A DNA stretch of 50,306 nucleotides. Origin: Anaerocolumna aminovalerica (lineage in GTDB: Bacteria > Bacillota > Clostridia > Lachnospirales > Lachnospiraceae). Made by a program: the position numbers and the translations under genes. This document shows, in pieces, positions 43,623 to 50,306 of this stretch. The stretch lies in NCBI RefSeq assembly GCF_900115365.1, contig NZ_FOWD01000032.1:1-50306 (forward strand), given 5' to 3'. Each line of letters starts with the position of its first letter. The first letter of the stretch is position 1. The notes below the pieces were generated by a model that worked only from the letters and a program-made list of their open reading frames with translations, had not been told where the DNA came from and ran no database searches.

Positions 43623-45356
43623 ATGGAACAAACCAATAATCATACATTAAGAAAGTTATTTGAGTATTACAAGGGACATTATTATAAATTTATATTATCA
43701 GGCATATTCTATGCGATTAAACATAGTCCAACATGGGCGATGCCTATTGTTATCGCTAATATTGTTAATCATGTGACATTTGGAAAGAGTAACGTTATAC
43801 AATTAGTTCTATTGAATGGGGCTAATATGGCGGGGTTGATCCTCTTAAATGTTCCTATGAATTATCTTCATACCCATTTTCGTAGTTATGCTATAAGATC
43901 CGTAGAAGCTAATTTAAGAAATTCTTTAGTACGTAAGTTACAGCAATTATCCATATCCTATCATAAAGATATGGAAGCAGGACGTTTACAATCTAAGATT
44001 ATACGTGATGTGGAGAATGTTGAAACCTTATCTTCACAGTTGTTTGTAAGTTTATTAAATATACTGATTAATATTGTAGTTGCTCTGGGAATCACAGTGA
44101 TAAAGAATCGAATTGTATTTGTCTTTTTTCTATTAACCATTCCAGTTGCTGCTTTGACTATTGTTGCATTTCGAAAACGGATAAATAAACAGAATCATAA
44201 GTTTCGTAAAGAAATGGAGGAGACTTCTGTTAAGTTCATGGAGATGGTAGAAATGATTCCTATAACCAGGGCTCATTCCCTTGAAAAGGTGGAAGTAGAG
44301 AAGATGGAAAACCAGGTCAAACATGTAGCAGAAGAAGGGTATCATTTGGACATTATTCAGGCAAACTTTGGATCAGTAAGCTGGGCCATTTTTCAGATAT
44401 TTCAGGTAGGGTGCCTGGTTTTTACCGCCTTTCTGGCACTAAAGAAGCAAATTCAGGTTGGTGACATCGTACTCTACCAAAGTTATTTTGCTACGATAGT
44501 GAATCAGGTATCCTCATTAATTACCTTAGTGCCTGTCATATCCAAAGGTTTGGAATCTGTATCCAGTATTGGTGAAATTCTTGATGCACATGATATTGAA
44601 GATAACAGTGGGAAATTAAAATTAAAAAGTATAGATGGAGTTTATGAATTTCATGATGTTAAATTCTCCTATAATGAAGAGGATAATATTCTTAATGGTA
44701 TCAACCTTTTGGTAAAACCTGGTGAGACTATTGCACTTGTGGGTGAATCTGGTGCTGGTAAATCTACTATTTTAAACATGGTCATTGGTTTTATCCTTCC
44801 AAAGTCAGGAGATATGTTCATTGATGGACATAACATGAAAGAGATAGATCTTAGAACATATCGGAACCATATCGCAGTTGTACCTCAGAATACTATTCTT
44901 TTTTCAGGTTCCATCCGGGATAATATTACATACGGCTTAACTTCTTATTCTGAAAAACAATTAACAGAAGTAATAAAAGCAGCTAATCTATCAAGTGTCA
45001 TTGAAGCATTACCAGATGGTCTTGATACTATGATCGGGGAACATGGAGATAAGCTTTCAGGTGGTCAGCGCCAGCGGATTTCTATTGCAAGAGCGCTTAT
45101 CCGTAATCCGAAAGTGATTATTCTGGATGAAGCAACTTCAGCTTTGGATAGTTTATCGGAGAAACTAATACAGGATGCATTAAACAATCTAATTAAGAAT
45201 AAAACAACTTTTATAGTGGCCCATCGGTTATCCACTATTCGCCAGGCTGATAAGATCTGTGTAATTAAAAATGGGGTGTGTGCTGAATGTGGTACTTATG
45301 AAGAACTTATGGAACTTAGAGGAGCGTTTTATCAAATGAAATCGATACAGTCTTAA
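43623..45356 (+). CDS. ABC half-transporter (membrane domain fused to ATPase)
   Basis: This 577-residue protein has an N-terminal six-helix ABC exporter domain (about residues 20-300) and a C-terminal ATPase with Walker A GESGAGKST (374-382), Q-loop VVPQNT, signature LSGGQRQR (478-485) and Walker B VIILDEATSALD (498-509). It is complete and probably works as a homodimer. Exporters of this type move lipids, peptides or drugs outward, and some move oligosaccharides. It is not the ATPase partner for the binding-protein permeases, which need a separate MsmK-type subunit. The ATG at 43623 follows GGAGGA, 14 bases after the ankyrin-GH43 stop, so the two are tightly coupled. Confidence 0.92.
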   Translation: MEQTNNHTLRKLFEYYKGHYYKFILSGIFYAIKHSPTWAMPIVIANIVNHVTFGKSNVIQLVLLNGANMAGLILLNVPMNYLHTHFRSYAIRSVEANLRNSLVRKLQQLSISYHKDMEAGRLQSKIIRDVENVETLSSQLFVSLLNILINIVVALGITVIKNRIVFVFFLLTIPVAALTIVAFRKRINKQNHKFRKEMEETSVKFMEMVEMIPITRAHSLEKVEVEKMENQVKHVAEEGYHLDIIQANFGSVSWAIFQIFQVGCLVFTAFLALKKQIQVGDIVLYQSYFATIVNQVSSLITLVPVISKGLESVSSIGEILDAHDIEDNSGKLKLKSIDGVYEFHDVKFSYNEEDNILNGINLLVKPGETIALVGESGAGKSTILNMVIGFILPKSGDMFIDGHNMKEIDLRTYRNHIAVVPQNTILFSGSIRDNITYGLTSYSEKQLTEVIKAANLSSVIEALPDGLDTMIGEHGDKLSGGQRQRISIARALIRNPKVIILDEATSALDSLSEKLIQDALNNLIKNKTTFIVAHRLSTIRQADKICVIKNGVCAECGTYEELMELRGAFYQMKSIQS

Positions 45357-45496
45357 TAGTCAATCAATAGTCTAAATTATAAATAAATAAACGAAACTGC
45401 TTAAATGAACTTAAATGTATTTATTTGATTATATGCAAAATAGAAACAATTTTATTCTGGAATTAACATTCTTACATCAATGGAAAGGAAGAAACA

Positions 45497-46588
45497 ATGA
45501 AATTTTATAGATATACAGATAATTATTTAAAGCATTTCCAGGGAGAAATGAAGAAATGGAATTATGAAGACGGCTGCGTGTTAATGGGGTGTGTTCTCCT
45601 ATATCAGGCAACTGGAGATGAGAAATATCAGGAATTTGTTCTAAAATATCTTAATGAATACATAACCAATGAGGGTACCATAAAGTATTACGAGGAAGAG
45701 AAATATAACATCGACAGTATTAATACAGGAAAAGTATTGTTCCATGCTTATGAGTGGACTGGAAGAGAAAAATATAGAAAGGCAATAGAAGTATTGATGA
45801 ATCAACTCCGTAAACATCCAAGAACAAAAAGCGGAAACTTCTGGCACAAGATGATTTATCCCAATCAAGTCTGGTTGGATGGACTATATATGGCACAACC
45901 ATTCTACATGATGTATGAAACCAAATATAATAAGAAGGAGAATTATAGCGATATCATTGAACAATTTAAAAATGTAAGAAAATATCTTTATAATGAAGAA
46001 AAAGAACTATATTATCATGCCTATGACCAGTCAAAAGAACTCTTTTGGGCGGATAAAGAAACCGGACAGTCTCCAAACTTCTGGCTTCGTTCTATGGGAT
46101 GGTACCTTATGGCACTGATTGATGTAATGGATGAGATGGAGGAATCTATCTTTGAACATTACAAAACATTAGAAGATTTATTCCGTGAGGCAATAAAAGG
46201 AATCCTAAAATATCAGGATCCAAAAAGTAAATTATTCTATCAGGTAATAGACAGAGCTGATATTAAGGATAATTACCTCGAGACTTCCGGCTCTGCTATG
46301 ATTGGATATTCTATTCTAAAGGCATGTAGAAAAGGTGTATTATTAAAAGAAAAATATCAGGAAATGGGTGAAGTAATCGTAGATTCTCTGACAGAAAATA
46401 TGTTGATAGAGGAAGATGGAACATTAAAATTATCTAATATGTGTTCTGTTGCTGGACTAGGTCCTTCTGATAATCCACGTCGTGATGGAAGTGTGGAATA
46501 TTATCTGTCAGAGCCAATTGTATGTGATGATCAAAAGGGTGTTGGGGCTTATATGATGGCATATGCACAGAAATTAATGATTTTCTGA
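45497..46588 (+). CDS. GH105 unsaturated rhamnogalacturonyl hydrolase (YteR/YesR-like)
   Basis: This 363-residue (alpha/alpha)6-barrel enzyme of family GH105 has the general acid Asp128 in QVWLDGLYMAQPF. Other signatures are FWHKMIYP, YHAYDQS, SPNFWLRSMGWYL and the late YLSEPIVCDDQKGVGAYMMA. Members hydrolyse the unsaturated galacturonyl residue left at the non-reducing end by rhamnogalacturonan or pectate lyases, giving a 4-deoxy-keto-uronate. It is cytoplasmic. This implies lyases act outside the cell, from genes not in this window. It starts at an ATG behind AAAGGAAG after a 140-base gap. Confidence 0.93.
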   Translation: MKFYRYTDNYLKHFQGEMKKWNYEDGCVLMGCVLLYQATGDEKYQEFVLKYLNEYITNEGTIKYYEEEKYNIDSINTGKVLFHAYEWTGREKYRKAIEVLMNQLRKHPRTKSGNFWHKMIYPNQVWLDGLYMAQPFYMMYETKYNKKENYSDIIEQFKNVRKYLYNEEKELYYHAYDQSKELFWADKETGQSPNFWLRSMGWYLMALIDVMDEMEESIFEHYKTLEDLFREAIKGILKYQDPKSKLFYQVIDRADIKDNYLETSGSAMIGYSILKACRKGVLLKEKYQEMGEVIVDSLTENMLIEEDGTLKLSNMCSVAGLGPSDNPRRDGSVEYYLSEPIVCDDQKGVGAYMMAYAQKLMIF

Positions 46589-46696
46589 TCTGGAAATAAA
46601 TTAAGTTACATAATAAAACCTTGAAATTTTTATTTCATACAAATGTATAAAACCCTGGTGTGAAGTTTTACCTACAAGTGAAAGGAAAATGGTTCA

Positions 46697-48244
46697 ATGA
46701 AACTTAAGATTATTTATCTAACATCAAGAAATGCTGTATTAGAGATCAATGATGGAGGTATTTTTCATACAAAAGCTCCATATTCACTTAAGCTAAATGG
46801 AGAAGATTATGGAACTACCGATAGAATCATTACGGGTATCTATAATTTAAAACCTGATTCAGAGTATATTCTGTCAATCGAGAATAATGATATACAGAAC
46901 AGTATTACTTTTACCACCTTATCTGAGTCTTATACTCTTAATGTAAAAGATTTTGGTGCAAGGGGGGATGGAAGTAATGATGATACCTGTTGTATTCAGG
47001 CTGCCATCATGGCATGTCCTGAGAATGGAAGAGTATATATACCAGAAGGAACTTATCGGATTACAAGTATCTTTTTAAAAAGTAATCTAAGACTGGAGAT
47101 TGGGAAAGGTGCTGGGCTTAAAGCTTACACATCAACGGAAAACCACCCGATTATGCCTGGTCTAATTCAAAACTACGATGAAACAGAGGAATATAATCTT
47201 GGAACCTGGGAGGGAAATCCTCTTACTATGTATTCAGGAATCATTCACGGAATCAATGTAGAGAACGTAGTGATATATGGTCAGGGTATCATTGATGGAA
47301 ATGCCAATTATGATAATTGGTGGAAAAATCCAAAAGAAAAAGGGATTGCATGGCGTCCACGAACTATATTTTTACAGCAATGTAATAATGTTGTGATTGA
47401 GGGAATTACAGTTCAGAATAGTCCAAGTTGGACCGTTCATCCCTATTTTAGTAAAAATTTAAAATTCATAGGAATGTCCATTATAAATCCCAAGGATTCA
47501 CCAAACACGGATGCCTTAGATGTGGAATCCTGTTGTAATGTGGATATTACAGGGGTGTATTTTAGTGTAGGGGATGATTGTATTGCTATAAAATCCGGTA
47601 AGATATATATGGGTGCAAAATATAAAACACCTTCAAAATCGATTACCATTCGTCAGTGCTGCATGAGAGATGGACATGGTTCCGTTACCATTGGCAGTGA
47701 AATGGCTGGAGGGGTTCAGGATTTAACTGTGAAAGACTGCATATTCCTTGATACCGACCGTGGTCTTCGGATTAAGACCAGAAGAGGCAGAGGAAAAGAT
47801 GCCATTATTGACAATGTTGTATTCGACCATATCAAGATGGATGGGGTCATGACACCTTTAGTTGTAAACTGCTTTTATTTCTGTGATCCAGACGGGCATA
47901 CGGCTTATGTCCGGGACAAAGCTCCAATGCCAGTGGATGAACGTACTCCGGAGATAAAACAGTTGTTCTTTCGTAATCTGGAATGTAAGAACTGCCATGT
48001 GGCAGCAGTATATATCTACGGCCTTCCAGAGAAAAAGATTGAAGAAATAATCCTTGAAAATATCTTCTTTGACTATGCTGAGGATACCAAATCCGGAATG
48101 CCTGCTATGATGGATGACTTGGAACCGGTGAGTAAGATGGGAGTGTTCATTCATAATGTGGAGAAGCTTACTATGAAGAATGTAGTGGTAAAAGGGCAGG
48201 TTGGTGAGGATATAATCTTAAGAAATGTTGATCATATTATATAG
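46697..48244 (+). CDS. GH28 polygalacturonase-family enzyme, cytoplasmic
   Basis: This 515-residue protein has an N-terminal fibronectin-III-like domain of about 80 residues (ending ITFTTLSE) and a right-handed beta-helix. The GH28 active site is complete: NTD at 270-272, Asp293-Asp294 in GDDCIAIKSG, His327 in DGHGS and RIK at 358-360. Without a signal peptide it should cleave galacturonate from imported oligomers, most likely as an exo-enzyme, since the bacterial exo-group (PehX-like) carries this N-terminal domain. Rhamnogalacturonase activity is the alternative. It is the last gene of the operon, followed by a strong hairpin terminator. Confidence 0.93.
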   Translation: MKLKIIYLTSRNAVLEINDGGIFHTKAPYSLKLNGEDYGTTDRIITGIYNLKPDSEYILSIENNDIQNSITFTTLSESYTLNVKDFGARGDGSNDDTCCIQAAIMACPENGRVYIPEGTYRITSIFLKSNLRLEIGKGAGLKAYTSTENHPIMPGLIQNYDETEEYNLGTWEGNPLTMYSGIIHGINVENVVIYGQGIIDGNANYDNWWKNPKEKGIAWRPRTIFLQQCNNVVIEGITVQNSPSWTVHPYFSKNLKFIGMSIINPKDSPNTDALDVESCCNVDITGVYFSVGDDCIAIKSGKIYMGAKYKTPSKSITIRQCCMRDGHGSVTIGSEMAGGVQDLTVKDCIFLDTDRGLRIKTRRGRGKDAIIDNVVFDHIKMDGVMTPLVVNCFYFCDPDGHTAYVRDKAPMPVDERTPEIKQLFFRNLECKNCHVAAVYIYGLPEKKIEEIILENIFFDYAEDTKSGMPAMMDDLEPVSKMGVFIHNVEKLTMKNVVVKGQVGEDIILRNVDHII

Positions 48245-48317
48245 GGCTTCATAAAGATAAAAATCCAGTAACTATGGGGTGTAAAGTACTACATTAGTAT
48301 TATATATCAAATTTCAT

Positions 48318-48394
48318 GAAAAATGCCGTTACATTTTTGTTATTCTTCGCCTCTAAGTTCAGAATGACAAAAAAATTTTGTAACGGCATTTTTC
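48318..48394 (+). terminator. Terminator of the pectin operon, copy of the patB terminator
   Basis: A 15-16 bp stem GAAAAATGCCGTTACA / TGTAACGGCATTTTTC with T-run. Its loop TTGTTATTCTTCGCCTCTAA is nearly the same as that of the hairpin at 24537-24606. Confidence 0.8.
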
Positions 48395-48597
48395 CACTTC
48401 TGAAACCTGTAAGGCGTTAAAATCAATAGATGAGTACCTTCCGTTCAATAAATTTTATCTGAGGAATGTATTTTTACCTGCAATTACATGGACGGGATAA
48501 ATAAAATCAGCAGGTATTTCATCAGATATCACAAGACATTATGTTTTACGCAAATGTCCCAGTTTTAATAAATTCTTCTTTTCTATATACCTGTCCT
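48395..48597 (-). pseudogene. Decayed fragment of a PatB/MalY-like C-S lyase gene
   Basis: This segment is recognisably derived from the same sequence as the C-terminal and middle parts of the gene at 24690-25865. For instance, CTTCTGAAACCTGTAAGGCG corresponds to the stretch near 24863-24882, and AATAAAATCAGCAGGTATTT to that near 25241-25260. Roughly 280 bases between these two parts are missing, and the frame is broken. It is not a functional gene. It lies immediately after a copy of the matching terminator hairpin. Confidence 0.75.
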
Positions 48598-48598
48598 T

Positions 48599-48858
48599 TT
48601 CTAGCCAGCCATTTTTCTAAAAGGTATATCCCCATGGGTCTGCTACATAGGATAGGATTAACAATTTAACTCCCCCTAAGCTTTCTGCAAATAAAATATT
48701 GTTTAGGCATTCTAATAAAGTCCTGTAGTTTCTTCGGTGTCCACTTCAAAAGAAATCATATAGCTAAATCCTGTTCCTTGCCTTTTCGATACTTCATAAT
48801 CTTTATGAGTTGGAAGACCAATATAATAAACTTATTTCACCTTTTCCTGTGTGGTAAG
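48599..48858 (-). pseudogene. Decayed fragment of a MetB/MetC-like gene
   Basis: This matches the C-terminal third of the trans-sulfuration gene at 25855-27009 (counterpart about 25960-26222). The last 80 bases (48778-48858, for example CATAATCTTTATGAGTTGGA) are almost identical to 26142-26222, while the part before is visibly more diverged with small indels. No open frame survives. It continues the order terminator - patB - metB of the functional copy, and ends abruptly at GTGGTAAG. Confidence 0.8.
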
Positions 48859-49486
48859 GCAAAATTTATAAAGTTAATAATAAGTAATATGTAGTAATAA
48901 ATAACTATTATTTAATAAGAAATTGAAAAAATATCTCTAAAAATGTATAATAAAGTAATGGAAATATATTCAAGTTAAAATTATTAATTCTATTTCTATT
49001 TTTTATTGCCCTATATTATTACACTAGGAGAAATAGAAGAATTAAATAACAATAGTAACTTTATCTACAAATTTATTTTCTACAATAACATATACTAATT
49101 CAACGTCTTTCTGCATAAATACGATTTTTATGCCATCATATAAATACATAAAATAATCTTAGGAAAAAAGATAAATTGTAGTTTTAAAAAATTACTTATT
49201 TTCTTATGCTTTAATATATTCACCTTCGTTTTATAAAAAATGTAGAGGTTAATATAAAATATCTTAATCAAAAAAAGATAAACAATAACAGCTGAACTTT
49301 CATCCCTACATATATTATCATGAGTAATAAGGTAATGGAAAATATTTAAATTAGAAATATTAAGTTAAGCAAATAGTTTGGCAAAGTTTTAAGAATAGGA
49401 GACAACCATTCTTACAGCTATTGAGGTAAACAACAGGGGATTTGTGCTAAGTACAAATACGCGGACTTTGGAAGGATGTTAACAAG
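48859..49486. other. Gene-poor AT-rich stretch with an old repeat copy
   Basis: No functional gene seen. Around 48985-49066 there is a diverged copy of part of the small membrane-protein gene found at 49487 and 50167 (TTTCTATTTTTTATTGCCCT and GAATTAAATAACAATAGTAA segments). A 35-codon open frame on the minus strand (49042-49149) overlaps it but has no ribosome site. Confidence 0.5.
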
Positions 49487-49947
49487 ATGAATAAAATAAA
49501 AAAAGGAAAAATTAGAACAAGAACAAAAGTTATAATAGGTAATTTTATTTCTATTTTATAAGATAGTATCGCCCTATCTTATTATACCAAGGGAAATACA
49601 GGAATTAAATAATAATAGTAACTTTCCCTACAAATTTCTTTCGCCATTAGAAGAGTTTGATGATGAGGGTTTGGAAATAGAAGCAATAGAGTATGGAGCT
49701 ATGTATGTAGACTTACGAGGAGATTATATTATATTTGAAGGATATCCTGATTTATCTAATTCCTTTAAATTAACTTATCTAAGTATAGATAGTCCTGAGT
49801 TTTTATTATTGGAATTCGTGCTGGTGATAATATGACAATTGTGATCGCATTATGAAAGAAAATGGGTATAAACGAAAAAAACATATAGAGATAATTATGA
49901 GTATTAAAAGGAAAAATTTGCATATTCCCTTGCAACAAATAGAATAG
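49487..49947 (+). pseudogene. Frameshifted copy of a small membrane-anchored protein gene
   Basis: It starts ATG with MNKIKKGKIRTRTKVIIG, like the intact copy at 50167. It then loses frame where GGTGTAATTTTA has become GGTAATTTTA, giving a stop soon after. Further in, a long readable stretch (NNNSNFPYKFLSPLEEFDDE and IEYGAMYVDLRGDYIIFEGY) is followed by at least two more frame breaks, with GIRAGDNMTIVIAL and KENGYKRKK in shifted frames. The ancestral protein would be about 150 residues with an N-terminal membrane anchor. Family unknown. Confidence 0.7.
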
Positions 49948-50166
49948 ATAGAGAGGTTGAGTTGTGGAAAAGCTTAAAGCTTTTGTTATATCTACAAGGA
50001 GTTTAGATTGGTTTCATAAAGGTTACTACAAATAAAATTAGAAATGGGGATGGGTATGAAACAAAAGAAGAGATATTGAGATAAAGGAGGATATGTTACA
50101 ATAAAAAATTAATGGATTTGTGCTATTTGCAAAGCCGCGGACTTTAAAAGGGAGCATGTTAACAAG

Positions 50167-50306
50167 ATGAATAAAGTGAAAAAAAGAAAAATCAGAACAA
50201 GAACAAAAGTTATAATAGGTGTAATTTTATTTCTATTTTTCAAGATAGTATCGCCCTATCTTATGACACCAAGGGAAATTAAAGAGTTAAATAATAATAT
50301 GAACTT
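50167..50306 (+). CDS. Small membrane-anchored protein, N-terminal part (runs off the window)
   Basis: An open frame starts at ATG 50167 and continues to the window edge. It encodes a basic start (MNKVKKRKIRTRTK), a hydrophobic segment (VIIGVILFLFFKIVSPYL) and then TPREIKELNNN. The upstream 50 bases, including GTGCTA, GCGGACTTT and ATGTTAACAAG, are shared with the broken copy at 49487, so a whole unit with its leader was duplicated. It appears to be the surviving member of a triplet. No function is recognised. The usual AGGAGG is replaced by a weak AAGGGAG 12 bases upstream. Confidence 0.6.
   Translation, partial: MNKVKKRKIRTRTKVIIGVILFLFFKIVSPYLMTPREIKELNNNMN

Noticed and set aside
43623-45356. 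ATPase subunit for the pectin-oligosaccharide permeases
   Set aside because: It carries its own six-helix exporter domain fused to the ATPase, unlike stand-alone MsmK/UgpC-type ATPases.
49042-49149. A 35-codon open frame on the minus strand (MYLYDGIKIVFMQKDVELVY...)
   Set aside because: No ribosome site or recognisable family, and it overlaps a decayed repeat on the other strand. Kept only as a note.

Overview
The window looks like a low-GC, Gram-positive, plant-fibre-fermenting anaerobe of the Lachnospiraceae. Lachnoclostridium (Clostridium) phytofermentans or a close relative is my best guess. I base this on AT-rich DNA, strong AGGAGG ribosome sites, several TTG starts, lipoprotein-type sugar-binding proteins with ATPase-less permease pairs, and a 1113-residue GH94 enzyme of the length and type described as 1,2-beta-oligoglucan phosphorylase from that species. 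The identification rests on recall, not on a search.

Layout. (1) 1-860: the right end of an ISL3-type insertion sequence abuts the terminator of a leftward tRNA-Gly(GCC). (2) 859-12483: a small exo/endonuclease-family phosphatase, then a beta-1,2-glucooligosaccharide locus. The GH94 phosphorylase runs left; two permeases, a binding lipoprotein, a LacI regulator and a GH3 beta-glucosidase run right. The divergent promoters each carry a GGAAAC-NTTTCC operator. (3) 12526-18804: hypA, a large multi-[4Fe-4S] flavoprotein and hypB run left without a hydrogenase in view. They are divergent from a FadR/FCD-type GntR regulator and are followed by an ArsB/NhaD-type permease. TGGT-N3-ACCA operators lie near both divergent starts. 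(4) 18885-27122: housekeeping and mixed genes: a DUF3298 protein, DNA-3-methyladenine glycosylase, a degenerate Nudix protein, pyrC-pyrF, a small lipoprotein, and a PatB/MalY plus MetB/MetC sulfur-amino-acid pair. (5) 27398-48244: a large pectin / rhamnogalacturonan catabolic island. A LacI regulator and uxaC run left. Running right are a TIM-barrel isomerase, pectinesterase, membrane-anchored AraC regulator, beta-lactamase-like hydrolase, binding lipoprotein, two permeases, CE12 esterase, two GH43 enzymes (one with an N-terminal ankyrin-like domain), a half-size ABC transporter, GH105 and GH28. (6) 48245-50306: mostly non-coding. It holds a terminator, a decayed partial copy of the patB-metB region, and three copies of a small membrane-protein gene. 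The last copy is intact as far as it can be seen and runs off the window.

How it works together. None of the pectin enzymes shows a signal peptide. The island therefore appears to import partly degraded, still esterified pectin oligosaccharides through the lipoprotein/permease system, presumably powered by a shared ATPase encoded elsewhere. It would then strip methyl and acetyl groups, remove arabinose/xylose-type side groups, cleave unsaturated galacturonyl-rhamnose and polygalacturonate in the cytoplasm, and feed galacturonate into UxaC. The glucan locus follows the same logic: import, then phosphorolysis by GH94 and hydrolysis by GH3.

The least expected items are the ankyrin-GH43 fusion, the exporter-type ABC half-transporter inside the pectin operon, the hypA-flavoprotein-hypB unit, the ghost duplication of patB-metB, and a 133-bp hairpin element at 19581-19713.
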